Positions 1 to 8,558 of a stretch of 64,000 nucleotides of DNA are shown here, piece by piece; the first letter of the stretch is position 1, and each line of letters opens with the position of its first letter. The notes under the pieces are model-generated. The model had not been told where the DNA came from. It saw only the letters and a program-made list of their open reading frames with translations, and ran no database searches. A program made the translations under genes and the position numbers. The DNA is from JABDII01 sp963815325 (GTDB lineage: Bacteria > Gemmatimonadota > Gemmatimonadetes > Gemmatimonadales > GWC2-71-9): the NCBI GenBank assembly GCA_963815325.1, contig CAWFGG010000010.1, forward strand, positions 222,693 through 286,692. The letters are read 5' to 3'.

Positions 1-2026
1 CGCAGTGGTCGATGTAATCGATGGCCTCCCGGTGGGTCCAGCCGGCGCGGTAGGGCCGATTGGAAGTCAGGGCGTCATACACATCCGGCACTGCCAAGAG
101 CCGGGCCATGAAGGGAATGTCTTCACCTGCCAGGCCGTCGGGGTAGCCCGCGCCGTCGAACCATTCGTGGTGGTTCCGCACGATGGGAATTGCCGGGGCG
201 AAGGCCGCAATCGGGGCGAGGATCCTGGCTCCGACCGTGGTATGGTCCTGGATGATGCGCCGCTCCTCCTCGGTGAGCGGACCGGGTTTGTTCAGGATGC
301 TGGTGGGAATCCCGATCTTGCCGATGTCGTGCAACAACGCGCCCCGGTGGAGCATGTCGAGCTCGCCCGGCGTCAGCGCCAGCTCCTGGCCCAACCGGAC
401 GGCGAGTGCGCTGACCCGCTCCGAATGCCCGGCCGTCCAGGGCGAGTTCGCGTCGATGGTTCGGGCCAAGGCGGAGAGCGTACCCCAGCTCAACTGATTC
501 AGATCCTCTACCAGGCGGGTATTGGATAAGGCCACCGCTACCTGATCGGCCAGGCGGCGGGCTTGCAGCAGGTCCTCCCGATCCACGGTGGGGGCGTCGT
601 AATAGTCGAGGGTTATGATGCCTGTCAACGTGCCCATCTGGAGCAAGGGGAGGGCGATGGAACAGGTGCGCCGGCCCGCGATTTCCTTGGCGTCGTTGAG
701 GTAGGACCGAAGCCCCATGTGCCGGCCCAGAATCAGGTGGTCCTCGCTCTCTTCGAGTTCCCGTATCTCATCGGTAGCGAGGCGGATGTCCCGGGTGATA
801 CGGTATCGCTCGACGGTCGCGACGGCCACGTATTTCCACGGGTCGCCGTCGCGCGCCGGGCCGACCGTAATGCTCATCGCATCACACGGCATCACTTCGC
901 CGAAGCGCGACAGCACCGAATCGATGATCGCATCGGCGTCGAGCGACGAGAGTACGGCCTGGTCGATCTGGTTGATGACGGTGAGAGTGTTGAACTGCTT
1001 GCCCAGGGTCCGGCTCATGGCGTTGAACGAACCGGCCAGGTCCTCGAACTCGTCTCGGGTCGTGACCTCGACCGGGACGTCGAACTCGCTTGCGGCGATC
1101 CGCTTGGTACCCTCCTGGAGCTTGAGCAGCGGGTCCATGCTGCGCCGGATCTGCACGTTGCTGAGCAGAAAAACGGCCACCAGGGTCAGCACCAGGATCA
1201 GGGGGAAGGTGCGCCTGAAGTTACTCATCGGCGCGAGCGCCAGGGCCGTCGGCTCGCTCGATATCACGGTCCAGCTGGCCGTCTTGAATTCGTAGCTCAA
1301 GAATATGGGCCAGTACCCGGCCAGGAAGCGTTCCTTCTCGTAGAGCCACTCGAAGGTGCCGCCGGCTGTTTGTTGCTGGTCGCGAAAGGCGCTTTCCATG
1401 GCGCGAGTGTACCGGGGAGTCGAGCAGAAGAGCACGTGACTGGCCCCTGCGAGGACGCAGGGGTGCGTGTCGGGATCGACCAAGTCGGGGCGCCAGAGAT
1501 AGGCCGGCTCGATCTCACCCCAGAGAATACCCCGGGCCAGGTTGCCCTGGTCCACCGCCACCCCGAGGAAGAGGGTGCGCGTCGAGCGGGCTTCCTCGAT
1601 CAGCCCCTTCCCGGACGCGAGATGGGTGCTGTCGGCGGGTGATATGGCAGTCGGCAGCTGAGCGTCCATCCTGCCGCCAAGTGTGACGTGCCCTGCCTCC
1701 GTTTCGAGGACCAGGCTACGGAATCGGGCCCTGAGGGCGGCCAAGGTTTCCCAGGGCGAGCGCGCCTCGCCTCGCGGGTCGGCCCTGATCGCGTCGGTAG
1801 CGGTTCTGAGCTCGGTCTCCAGGAAGTGCAATCGCTCGACGATCGCCATGCCTTGAGCCTTGCTGGCCTGAAACACGCGGGCCCGGCTCTGTTCCTCGAG
1901 CTGGCCGCCCACCCGCTGGTAGGCGATGAAGCCGACCACCGCGACCGGGACCAGCGCACCCAGCATGAAGAGCCCGAGAATCCGGCGCGCCACGCGCGTG
2001 CGAAGAAAGGTGGTGGTCTCTAGCAT
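1..2026 (-). CDS. Membrane HD-GYP phosphodiesterase with HAMP and GAF domains (3' end outside window)
   Basis: Likely c-di-GMP phosphodiesterase or related metal-dependent phosphohydrolase acting at the inner membrane. Reading the minus strand from an ATG at 2026 gives an N-terminal membrane helix (about residues 12-30), a long extracytoplasmic region, a second helix near residue 290, a HAMP-like stretch, a GAF domain (about 370-520) and an HD-GYP domain. The HD-GYP signatures are visible: LLHDIGKIGIP near 333-310 and RNHHEWFDGAGYPDG near 190-140. The frame is still open at position 1, so the last residues lie outside the window. It starts 3 nt after the stop of the pseudopilin gene, so the two are probably co-transcribed. 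The extracytoplasmic ligand is unknown. Confidence 0.88.
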   Translation of the reverse strand, partial: MLETTTFLRTRVARRILGLFMLGALVPVAVVGFIAYQRVGGQLEEQSRARVFQASKAQGMAIVERLHFLETELRTATDAIRADPRGEARSPWETLAALRARFRSLVLETEAGHVTLGGRMDAQLPTAISPADSTHLASGKGLIEEARSTRTLFLGVAVDQGNLARGILWGEIEPAYLWRPDLVDPDTHPCVLAGASHVLFCSTPRYTRAMESAFRDQQQTAGGTFEWLYEKERFLAGYWPIFLSYEFKTASWTVISSEPTALALAPMSNFRRTFPLILVLTLVAVFLLSNVQIRRSMDPLLKLQEGTKRIAASEFDVPVEVTTRDEFEDLAGSFNAMSRTLGKQFNTLTVINQIDQAVLSSLDADAIIDSVLSRFGEVMPCDAMSITVGPARDGDPWKYVAVATVERYRITRDIRLATDEIRELEESEDHLILGRHMGLRSYLNDAKEIAGRRTCSIALPLLQMGTLTGIITLDYYDAPTVDREDLLQARRLADQVAVALSNTRLVEDLNQLSWGTLSALARTIDANSPWTAGHSERVSALAVRLGQELALTPGELDMLHRGALLHDIGKIGIPTSILNKPGPLTEEERRIIQDHTTVGARILAPIAAFAPAIPIVRNHHEWFDGAGYPDGLAGEDIPFMARLLAVPDVYDALTSNRPYRAGWTHREAIDYIDHC

Positions 2027-2029
2027 GGG

Positions 2030-2542
2030 TCAGAATTTCCAGGCGAGGCCGATGAATCCACCGTCGCGGGCCACGATGATGTCATCGCGCCCCTCACCCG
2101 AATTCAGCGGGACCGAGGTCGTACCGTTCTTCCCCATGCTGTAGAGGTCGTAGTAAGTGTTGATTGGCACCATGAAACGGTCCCGTCGCGATCCTTGTGG
2201 CATGCCGCGGGCATTGACCCGTACCGTGGCGAAGCTCAGGTACCGGTAGGGATTACCCCAGGGATCGAGCAGATTGGCCCGGCCGATGTCGGCCAGCGAA
2301 GGAGGAAAGGCTTGATGGGTGGAGTGATAGCCCACCAACTCCGCGGTGATGTTCTCGAGCTCCCCGGTGGCCCGGGCGTTACGCGCGCGGGTCACGTTGT
2401 CCAGGTACTTGGGGTAGCCCAGTGCCACCGCGATGCCCAGGATGATGACCACCGACATCAATTCAATGAGGGTGAAGGCTCGGCGCCGGTTGTGAGGCGC
2501 CCAAATCCAGGCGGGCGGCCTCACCGAGGTGCCCCCACACAT
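2030..2542 (-). CDS. Type II secretion/type IV pilus pseudopilin (GspG-like)
   Basis: Pseudopilin-type protein with the class III leader signature RRRAFTLIELM followed by a hydrophobic N-terminal helix. The region ending LLDPWGNPYRYLSF matches the GspG-type major pseudopilin pattern. The residue before the Phe of the mature protein is Ala, where prepilin peptidase substrates usually have Gly. The start is uncertain: ATG at 2542 gives a 22-residue leader, while in-frame starts at 2560 and 2614 give longer ones. No secretin, ATPase or prepilin peptidase gene is nearby, so this is an orphan pseudopilin next to an HD-GYP sensor. It is probably assembled at the inner membrane into a pilus-like filament; the substrate is not inferable. 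Confidence 0.8.
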   Translation of the reverse strand: MCGGTSVRPPAWIWAPHNRRRAFTLIELMSVVIILGIAVALGYPKYLDNVTRARNARATGELENITAELVGYHSTHQAFPPSLADIGRANLLDPWGNPYRYLSFATVRVNARGMPQGSRRDRFMVPINTYYDLYSMGKNGTTSVPLNSGEGRDDIIVARDGGFIGLAWKF

Positions 2543-2811
2543 GTTGGGCTGGTGGTCCATCCGGCTCGGCCGGCGGGCTTCGAATGAGCTGTTGCCAATG
2601 TTGCCCTCGGGCACGGGTCGACACGTGCGACGTCGGCGCCAACCGCGTCTATTCCGTTGGTTGTCAACGGGTTGGGGTGCAAAATCGGTGCCGGTCGGGA
2701 CCCCAATGGCAGGTAACGACTTACGGGGTCAAACGGAGGTTCTTCGACCGTGAGTCCATGCAATCCGCGAATCGGTTGCGGCGCTCGAAGATTCTCTCAT
2801 TCGCCAGGTGA

Positions 2812-2848
2812 AAACCAAACGCGCCGGACCCCAGGAGAGTCCGGCGCG
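2812..2848 (-). terminator. Rho-independent terminator after the CsgG-like gene
   Basis: A perfect 10-bp inverted repeat (CGCGCCGGAC at 2820-2829 and GTCCGGCGCG at 2839-2848, 9-nt loop) is followed on the minus strand by the T-rich stretch TTTGGTTTT. It lies 27 nt downstream of the stop of the CsgG-like gene at 2875. Confidence 0.8.
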
Positions 2849-2874
2849 CTGGCCGTTGATCTTCATGTCGAGTC

Positions 2875-3564
2875 TCAGGATCGGGCCTTCCTGAGTCCCT
2901 CCTTCGCCTCGGTGTAGTCGGGGAACAGCGTGATCGCCTGCTGGTAGAACTCGGCGGCCTTGGCCGTGTCGCCACGATCGTGGTAGAGCAGGGCCCGGCT
3001 GAACGCCGTGAGGGCTTCCGTCGGTACCGAGCGGACCGTACTACCGCCCGCGCCGCCCGGAAGTCCGGTCTTGGTCACGATGCCTGCCGCGAGATCTCGA
3101 AGGAGGCCGTACAGGGATTGCCGGTCGGCTGGACCGGCCTGGACGACCGTGAGGATCTCACCGGTCTCGACGTCCACGATCCGGGCATCGATCCGGAACT
3201 TGCCGTAGTAGTCGATGAATGTTCCCATGATCGCGTACCGCGCGCCCACCTGTGCTCCGATCCGGGCGGCCGTCGCCGCATCGACCCGGCCCGACTCCTC
3301 GAGATCCGACTGATCGAGGAGTCGCTGGGTTTCAGTTCGCTCGATCACCCGCACCGATGTGTTCCGGCCGAGCTCGGCAATGAGGGTGGCCGGGATGCCA
3401 CGTTCTAGCGCGGCGAAGATTTCCTTGTCCTGCCCGTAGGACCCGCCATTGGAGAAGGGAAGGACCGCAAGGCCGGGGCGCGCGTCTTGGGCTGCCAGGG
3501 GTGCCGCCATTACGGCGAGTGGTGCCAGAATGCCCAGAACGGCTTGGGAAAGGCGCCGATTCAT
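2875..3564 (-). CDS. CsgG/FlgO-like periplasmic protein with C-terminal TPR-like repeat
   Basis: 229-residue exported protein. An N-terminal signal peptide (MNRRLSQAVLGILAPLAVM...) ends near AAPLAAQ. The body begins GLAVLPFSNGGSYG and continues with IPATLIAELGR, VIERTETQRLLDQ and GARYAIMGTFIDYYGKFRIDARIVDVETGEI. This is the fold pattern of the CsgG/FlgO/TolB-N group of envelope proteins. The C-terminus (residues about 180-225) carries one TPR-like unit. ATG 3564 was chosen because GAGGAGCGA lies just upstream and because it begins the signal peptide. No Cys lipobox is visible, so it is probably soluble in the periplasm rather than a CsgG pore. The exact role is unknown. Confidence 0.75.
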   Translation of the reverse strand: MNRRLSQAVLGILAPLAVMAAPLAAQDARPGLAVLPFSNGGSYGQDKEIFAALERGIPATLIAELGRNTSVRVIERTETQRLLDQSDLEESGRVDAATAARIGAQVGARYAIMGTFIDYYGKFRIDARIVDVETGEILTVVQAGPADRQSLYGLLRDLAAGIVTKTGLPGGAGGSTVRSVPTEALTAFSRALLYHDRGDTAKAAEFYQQAITLFPDYTEAKEGLRKARS

Positions 3565-3580
3565 GTCTGCTCGCTCCTCG

Positions 3581-4471
3581 TCAGAGGGTGAGGGTTGCGC
3601 CTTCCTGCGCGGCGCCGACGCTGAGACCCGTGCCGGCGCGCCGTGCGTGCGACTGCGCGTCGGCGAGCAAGCGATCAATGGCGTCGTCGCCGTTGGCCGG
3701 CTCGTGGTGAAACAGCACCAGGCGCGGGACACCGGATTCGATCGCGAGCTCCACTGCCTGCCGGGGTGTCGAATGGCCCCAGCCATGACGCGCGCGGATC
3801 GATTCCTCCGAGAACATGCCGTCGTGGATGAGGGTCTCTACCCCGTGGAGAAACTTAACCAGGCGGGCCCGCCAGTCGGCGGGCACGTCATAATCACCTC
3901 CCTGGCCCAGCTCGTTGTCGGTCACATAGGCCAGGGTGCCGCCCCCGTTGGCGGGGACGAGCTTGTACCCGAGCGTCACCCCCGGATGGCGGAGCCGGAT
4001 GGCCTCGACCCGAACCGCGCCGATCGCGAAGGCGCCCTCAGTAACCTCCGTGATGCGGATGTCCGCGGCGAGCTTCTGCATGGGCACCGGGAAGACGACC
4101 GGCGCCATCTGCTGGTTCAGGATCTCCTCGAGCGCGACCGTGCCCTGTCGAGCCCCGTAGATCCGGACCGTCCGGTCGGCATGATGGAGCGGCTGGAAGA
4201 ACGGCAGGCCCTGGATGTGATCCCAGTGGGTGTGGGACAGCAGGATGTCGACCCGATTCGGGCGCGAGCCCCGATGCACGAGATCCTGACCCAGCGCCCG
4301 GATGCCGGTGCCGGCGTCGAGCACCACCAGGTGGTCGTCGCCAAGCCCGACGGCAACGCACGCCGTGTTGCCGCCATAGCGCGTGGTCGTTGGTCCCGGG
4401 GTCGGGATCGACCCGCGGGTGCCCCAGAATGTGAGCGTGGTTGTCACGGCAGCGGGAGCCTCATGCTCCAA
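3581..4471 (-). CDS. Metallo-beta-lactamase-fold hydrolase (RNase Z/TaR3-like)
   Basis: 296-residue MBL-fold protein starting LTFWGTRGSIPTPGPTT...GGNTACV, the opening typical of the RNase Z/PhnP/phosphodiesterase side of the superfamily. The metal motif SHTHWDHIQGLPFF is intact, followed by a downstream metal-binding Asp/His set (YVTDNE, LIHDGMF, GWGHSTP, LFHHEP). Substrate is unknown; cyclic-nucleotide or other phosphodiester cleavage is possible but not shown. It lies 59 nt downstream of a Crp/Fnr regulator on the same strand and 16 nt upstream of the CsgG-like gene, so the three may share a transcript. Confidence 0.82.
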   Translation of the reverse strand: MEHEAPAAVTTTLTFWGTRGSIPTPGPTTTRYGGNTACVAVGLGDDHLVVLDAGTGIRALGQDLVHRGSRPNRVDILLSHTHWDHIQGLPFFQPLHHADRTVRIYGARQGTVALEEILNQQMAPVVFPVPMQKLAADIRITEVTEGAFAIGAVRVEAIRLRHPGVTLGYKLVPANGGGTLAYVTDNELGQGGDYDVPADWRARLVKFLHGVETLIHDGMFSEESIRARHGWGHSTPRQAVELAIESGVPRLVLFHHEPANGDDAIDRLLADAQSHARRAGTGLSVGAAQEGATLTL

Positions 4472-4530
4472 TATCGAGCGCGGAGAACGAGGAAGCGCGA
4501 GCGATGGTCACGCCGGGCTCGTGACCGCGG

Positions 4531-5214
4531 TCACGCGTGCTGGGCCGCGGCCGCGAGTGAGGCGCGATCCTGGAGGATGATCTCCTTCCGGTTCACCTCG
4601 ATGACGCCGCGCTGCACCAGGTTCCGCATGGTCCGGGAGACGGTCTCCCGACTCGACCCGATCATTTGAGCTATCGTGTGGTGGGTGAGGCGCCGGGTGA
4701 TGCGGTCTCCTCCCTCCTCCTTCGCGAGCTGCAGGAGGAGATTGGCCACGCGACCGTTCACGTCCAACAGCACCAGGCTGCCGATCTTCTGGTCGGCACT
4801 TCGGAGTCGGCGCGACAGCTCGCGCAGGAGCGAGATCGCCACCTCGGGCGACGCGCGGAGTTGGGCCTGGAAGTCCTCCCGCCTGAGCACCAGGAGGCCC
4901 GCATCTTCCATGGCGATGACGTGGGCCGACCGCGGTTCGTCGTCGAGCAGCGCCATCTCACCGAAAAAGCTTCCCTCCTGGAGCACTGACAGGATCACTT
5001 CACGCCCATCCTCGCCGATCAACACCACCTTGACCTGGCCCGATGCCACCAGGAACATCGAGTCGCCTCGGTCGTCGGCAAAGACGATGATACTGCCCTT
5101 GGGATAGGTCCGCTCCCTGGTCAGGGCTGCGAACCGGGCGAGGGCATCGGGCGGCATGTCCCGGAACAGCGGGACCTTCCGGAGCACATCTACGGGCGAT
5201 TGCTGCACGGCCAC
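4531..5214 (-). CDS. Crp/Fnr family transcriptional regulator
   Basis: 227-residue regulator. An N-terminal cyclic-nucleotide-binding beta-roll runs about residues 15-130, with GSFFGEMALLDDEPRSAHV at the phosphate-binding cassette position (the Arg-Ser pair is retained). It is followed by the dimerisation helix and a C-terminal winged helix with recognition motif IGSSRETVSRTMRNL. The N-terminus has no FNR-type cysteine cluster, so it is unlikely to sense oxygen through an Fe-S centre; a cyclic nucleotide or another small ligand is more likely. It is divergent from rpmE, with a shared 161-bp upstream region. I could not identify a binding palindrome with confidence. Confidence 0.9.
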   Translation of the reverse strand: MAVQQSPVDVLRKVPLFRDMPPDALARFAALTRERTYPKGSIIVFADDRGDSMFLVASGQVKVVLIGEDGREVILSVLQEGSFFGEMALLDDEPRSAHVIAMEDAGLLVLRREDFQAQLRASPEVAISLLRELSRRLRSADQKIGSLVLLDVNGRVANLLLQLAKEEGGDRITRRLTHHTIAQMIGSSRETVSRTMRNLVQRGVIEVNRKEIILQDRASLAAAAQHA

Positions 5215-5375
5215 CTCGGGCGGAGGGAGGGAGTCGGAGGCAAGGTTAGCGGAAGCAGAGGGGACGTGTCAATTCAGCCCTTCCGGACGAGACTCAAGTC
5301 TTCTAAATTTTCGGGCTTACGGCAAGTCCGCCTGCCCCCCTGTGGCGGACCCCTGGAACCGCGAGGAGTCGAGCA

Positions 5376-5600
5376 GTGAAGGCCAATCTCCACCCAATCT
5401 ACCGCAAGGTCACGGCCGTCTGCGCCTGTGGCAACACATTCGAAACCCGGAGCACCCAGGACAACATCCACGTCGAGGTGTGCGCCCACTGCCACCCGTA
5501 CTTCACCGGCAAGCAGCGGTTGGTCGATACCGCCGGTCGGGTCGACCGGTTCCGCCGCAGGTACCAAGGCGTTTCGGGGGCGGACTCGGGCCAGGACTGA
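5376..5600 (+). CDS. rpmE: 50S ribosomal protein L31 (zinc-binding type)
   Basis: 74-residue bL31. It starts with GTG preceded by the ribosome-binding sequence GCGAGGAG. The N-terminal MKANLHPIYRKV and the CxC...CxxC zinc ligands (CAC at 16-18 and CAHC near 37-40) mark the C+ form, which holds zinc. The C-terminal FTGKQRLVDTAGRVDRF segment is the usual ribosome-contact motif. It is the first gene of the plus-strand run rpmE-prfA-prmC, a common bacterial arrangement; prfA starts 3 nt after its stop. Confidence 0.96.
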   Translation: MKANLHPIYRKVTAVCACGNTFETRSTQDNIHVEVCAHCHPYFTGKQRLVDTAGRVDRFRRRYQGVSGADSGQD

Positions 5601-5603
5601 TTC

Positions 5604-6662
5604 ATGGACCCCCGACTCCGCCAGGCGCTGGACCGGGCGGAGGAGATCGCTCGAGAGCTCGCCGACCCCACGACAATCCGGAACCATCAGCGGCTGAGGA
5701 CCCTCGGCCGCGAGCGGACCAAGCTCGCGCCGCTGGTTGAGGCTGCGGAGCGGCTCGAGCGATTGACCGCGGAGTTGTCCGAGGCGCGGGAACTCCTCGA
5801 TGCGCCCGACCCGGAGCTGGCGCAGATGGCCGGAGCCGAAGTCGCCCGGCTCACCGGGGACATCGAGGCGGTCGATGCGCAGCTCCGCGAACTCCTCGTT
5901 CCCCGCGACCCGCACGATGAGCGGGACGCGATCGTCGAAATCCGGGCCGGTACCGGCGGCGACGAGGCCGCCCTCTTCGCCGCCGATCTTCACCGCATGT
6001 ATACCCGGTTCTGTGAGCGGAACGGCCTCACCGTCGAGCCGATCTCGGCGAGCGAGGGCACTGCCGGGGGACTCAAAGAAGTGATCTTCGCAGTGCGCGG
6101 CGAGGGCGCCTACGGCCTGCTGCGCCGGGAGGCCGGAGTGCATCGGGTCCAGCGCGTTCCCATGACCGAGACCCAGGGCCGCATCCACACCTCGGCCGCG
6201 AGTGTCGCCGTCCTGCCGGAGGCCGAAGAGGTGGACGTCGAAATCGAGCCCCAGGACTTGAAGATCGATGTGTACCGCTCCTCGGGTCCCGGCGGACAGA
6301 GCGTCAACACGACCGACAGCGCGGTGCGCATTACCCACCTGCCGAGCGGGCTGGTCGTCACCCAGCAGGACCAGAAGAGCCAGCTCCAGAACAAGCTCAA
6401 GGCCATGGAAGTGTTGCGGGCGCGGCTGTTGGATCGGATGATTGCCGAACAGGAAGCGGCCCGGTCCCGCGAGCGGCGCACCATGGTGGGCACGGGAGAC
6501 CGGTCCGCCAAGATCCGCACTTACAATTACCCTCAGAGCCGCGTCACCGATCATCGCATCGGCTTCTCGGTGCATAACCTTCCGGAAGTGATGAATGGCG
6601 GCCTCGATGAGATCGTGGATGCGCTGAGGCTCGCGAGCCGGGAGGAGGCTGCGGTTGCGTGA
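5604..6662 (+). CDS. prfA: Peptide chain release factor 1
   Basis: 352-residue class I release factor. The peptidyl-tRNA hydrolysis motif GGQ is in SSGPGGQSVNTTDSAV. The codon-recognition region reads HRVQRVPMTETQGRIHTS; the P-x-T tripeptide (PMT) indicates RF1 (UAA/UAG) rather than the SPF of RF2. Length and domain order match the family. The next gene, prmC, encodes the methyltransferase that modifies the GGQ glutamine; its start overlaps this stop by 8 nt, so the enzyme and its substrate are coupled. Confidence 0.97.
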   Translation: MDPRLRQALDRAEEIARELADPTTIRNHQRLRTLGRERTKLAPLVEAAERLERLTAELSEARELLDAPDPELAQMAGAEVARLTGDIEAVDAQLRELLVPRDPHDERDAIVEIRAGTGGDEAALFAADLHRMYTRFCERNGLTVEPISASEGTAGGLKEVIFAVRGEGAYGLLRREAGVHRVQRVPMTETQGRIHTSAASVAVLPEAEEVDVEIEPQDLKIDVYRSSGPGGQSVNTTDSAVRITHLPSGLVVTQQDQKSQLQNKLKAMEVLRARLLDRMIAEQEAARSRERRTMVGTGDRSAKIRTYNYPQSRVTDHRIGFSVHNLPEVMNGGLDEIVDALRLASREEAAVA

Positions 6663-7506
6663 GGTCGTGACCCCCCGGCGGGACCTGCTGCGTGAGGCCG
6701 GGTCCGCCCTCCGCCGGGCCGGCATTGCCGCGCCGGAGCGCGAGGCCCGGTGGTTGGCCGAGGCGGCCTTGGGCGTCGGGAGTGCGGCGCTGCTGGGCGA
6801 GGAGCGTCTCCTTGGGCCCGGACAGATCGAGCACTACCGCAATGCCGTCGCGCGGCGCCTGGCGGGTGAGCCACTTGCGTACGTGACCGGACAGGCGGCG
6901 TTCCGCCATCTGATGCTCCGCTCCGACCGCCGTGCGCTCATCCCACGGCCCGAGACCGAGGGTCTGGTTGATCTTGCGCTTACCCGCGTACCGGTAGGGC
7001 GGGCGCTCGATATCGGCACCGGCACCGGCGCTATCGCGCTGAGCCTCGCCGCCGAGGGAGGCTACCACGACGTCGTCGCCACCGATCGCTCGCCTGACGC
7101 ACTGGCGCTGGCCCGAGAGAATCGGTCACTCACCGGGCTCCGCATTGCGTTGGCATTGGACGATCTGGGATCCTCCTTGAGGCAGGCCTCCTTCGACGTG
7201 CTGGTGTCGAATCCGCCGTACTTGAGCGCGGCCGAGGGTGCCACACTCGACCGGAGTGTGCGAGATTGGGAACCGGCAGAGGCGCTGGTGAGCGGGAGCG
7301 ACGGACTCGCTGCCACGCGCAGGCTCCTCGTGGAGGGGCACCGGCTGCTTCGCCCGAGTGGCTGGATCGTCATCGAACTGGAGTGTTCACGCGCCGGCCG
7401 TTCGGCCGAGCTGGCGTCGGCGCATGGGTGGCTGGACGTTGCCGTCCTCGACGACCTATTCAACCGCGCGCGCTACCTCGTGGCCCGCAGGAGTGACAGC
7501 CCGTGA
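6655..7506 (+). CDS. prmC: Release factor glutamine methyltransferase
   Basis: 283-residue SAM-dependent N5-glutamine methyltransferase for RF1/RF2. An N-terminal helical domain is followed by the Rossmann methyltransferase core with ALDIGTGTGAIAL (SAM site, near residue 118) and the NPPY catalytic motif in VLVSNPPYLSAAEG. The start is TTG at 6655, inside the end of prfA, with GGGAGGAGG at 6640-6648 as ribosome-binding site; the nearby GTG runs straight into a stop in its frame. The last codon overlaps the GTG start of the YlbF-family gene. Confidence 0.95.
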   Translation: MREVVTPRRDLLREAGSALRRAGIAAPEREARWLAEAALGVGSAALLGEERLLGPGQIEHYRNAVARRLAGEPLAYVTGQAAFRHLMLRSDRRALIPRPETEGLVDLALTRVPVGRALDIGTGTGAIALSLAAEGGYHDVVATDRSPDALALARENRSLTGLRIALALDDLGSSLRQASFDVLVSNPPYLSAAEGATLDRSVRDWEPAEALVSGSDGLAATRRLLVEGHRLLRPSGWIVIELECSRAGRSAELASAHGWLDVAVLDDLFNRARYLVARRSDSP

Positions 7507-7853
7507 TCTGGGAAAAAGCCAAAGAATTGGGACGACTGATCGGTCAATCACCTGAGTATCAGACCTTGCGGCGAGCGGAGGCCGGGCTCAGGGAAGACAA
7601 AGAAACCGTGGCCAAGCTCGATGCCATCAAGACCTTGGCGGCCCAGGTGGACCAGGCGGTTTCGAGCGGCCATATGCCCGACGCGGAGATGACCAAATCG
7701 TATGAAGAAGCGGTGCGCGAGTTGGAGCTGAGCGTGTCAGGCCAGGCGTACGTTGTGGCGCGGGCCAACTTCGAGAAGGTGATGCTCAAGGTGAACGAGC
7801 AGATCGGGCAGGGCATGGAAGAGGGCACGGCCAGCAAGATCATCACCCTCTGA
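7503..7853 (+). CDS. YlbF/YmcA family protein
   Basis: 116-residue all-helical protein of the YlbF/YmcA (com_ylbF) family. The helix pattern LGRLIGQSPEYQTLRRAE, then a long charged helix and a C-terminal GQAYVVARANFEKVMLKVNEQI, is the family layout. In Bacillus, YlbF and YmcA form part of the Y-complex that affects RNase Y specificity; whether that applies here is unknown. The GTG start overlaps the prmC stop, and the stop overlaps the ATG of tmk, so it sits in a translationally coupled chain. Confidence 0.8.
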   Translation: MIWEKAKELGRLIGQSPEYQTLRRAEAGLREDKETVAKLDAIKTLAAQVDQAVSSGHMPDAEMTKSYEEAVRELELSVSGQAYVVARANFEKVMLKVNEQIGQGMEEGTASKIITL

Positions 7854-8515
7854 TGAAAGTGCCCGGCTATTTCATCGTGGTGGAGGGGCCTGAAGGGTCC
7901 GGGAAGTCCACCCTCGTTGCGGAACTGGCCGCGTGGATGGAGTCGAGCGGGCTGAAGCCGGTCCGCGTGCGTGAGCCTGGTGGGACGCCGGTCGCGGAGG
8001 GGGCGCGCCGCTTGCTGCTCGACCCCCAGCTCGATGTCGCGCCCCTGGCCGAGGTCTTCCTCTATCTCGCCGCCCGGGCCGACCTGGTGCATCGGGTCAT
8101 CCGGCCCGCTTTGGAAGTGGGCGGCGTCGTATTGGCCGATCGGTTCGACCTGTCGACGGAGATCTACCAGGTCGTCGGTCGGGGCCTCGATCGGGACATG
8201 GTGTTGGCGGCCAATCGGGCTGCAACCGGTGGGCTCAGGCCGGACATGATCCTCATCACGGACGTACCGCCCGGTGTCGGCCTGGCCCGGCAGCAGCAGA
8301 GCCGGCAGGCATTGGACCGTCTGGATCTGGAGAATCAGGCCTTCCACCAGCGTGTCATCGAGGCGTACCTGGCGGCCGAAGGCCCCGGCGTGCGACATTT
8401 GGATGGAACCCTGCCGCCCGAGCAGCTCTTTGCCGCCGCCCGGGACGCCCTGGTGGCGGACCGGCCGGATCTTTTTTCGGGCCGGAACGTAGGGACAGAA
8501 AAGCAACGAACCTGA
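7853..8515 (+). CDS. tmk: Thymidylate kinase
   Basis: 220-residue dTMP kinase. The P-loop GPEGSGKST is at residues 12-20, the dTMP-site REPGGTP follows near 40, and the DR motif appears as LADRFDLSTEIYQ (most relatives have DRYxxS). Thymidylate kinase makes dTDP from dTMP in dTTP synthesis. The P-loop has no basic residue at the E. coli Lys/Arg position, so the LID is expected to supply the catalytic base. ATG overlaps the previous stop. Confidence 0.94.
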   Translation: MKVPGYFIVVEGPEGSGKSTLVAELAAWMESSGLKPVRVREPGGTPVAEGARRLLLDPQLDVAPLAEVFLYLAARADLVHRVIRPALEVGGVVLADRFDLSTEIYQVVGRGLDRDMVLAANRAATGGLRPDMILITDVPPGVGLARQQQSRQALDRLDLENQAFHQRVIEAYLAAEGPGVRHLDGTLPPEQLFAAARDALVADRPDLFSGRNVGTEKQRT

Positions 8516-8558
8516 GAGTCGGGCATGAGCGGCCCGCTCGCTCATGCCGGAGGCAATC

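Noticed and set aside
5274..6725. Long minus-strand frame opposite rpmE/prfA
   Set aside because: It is antisense to recognisable L31 and RF1 genes and lacks any domain signature.
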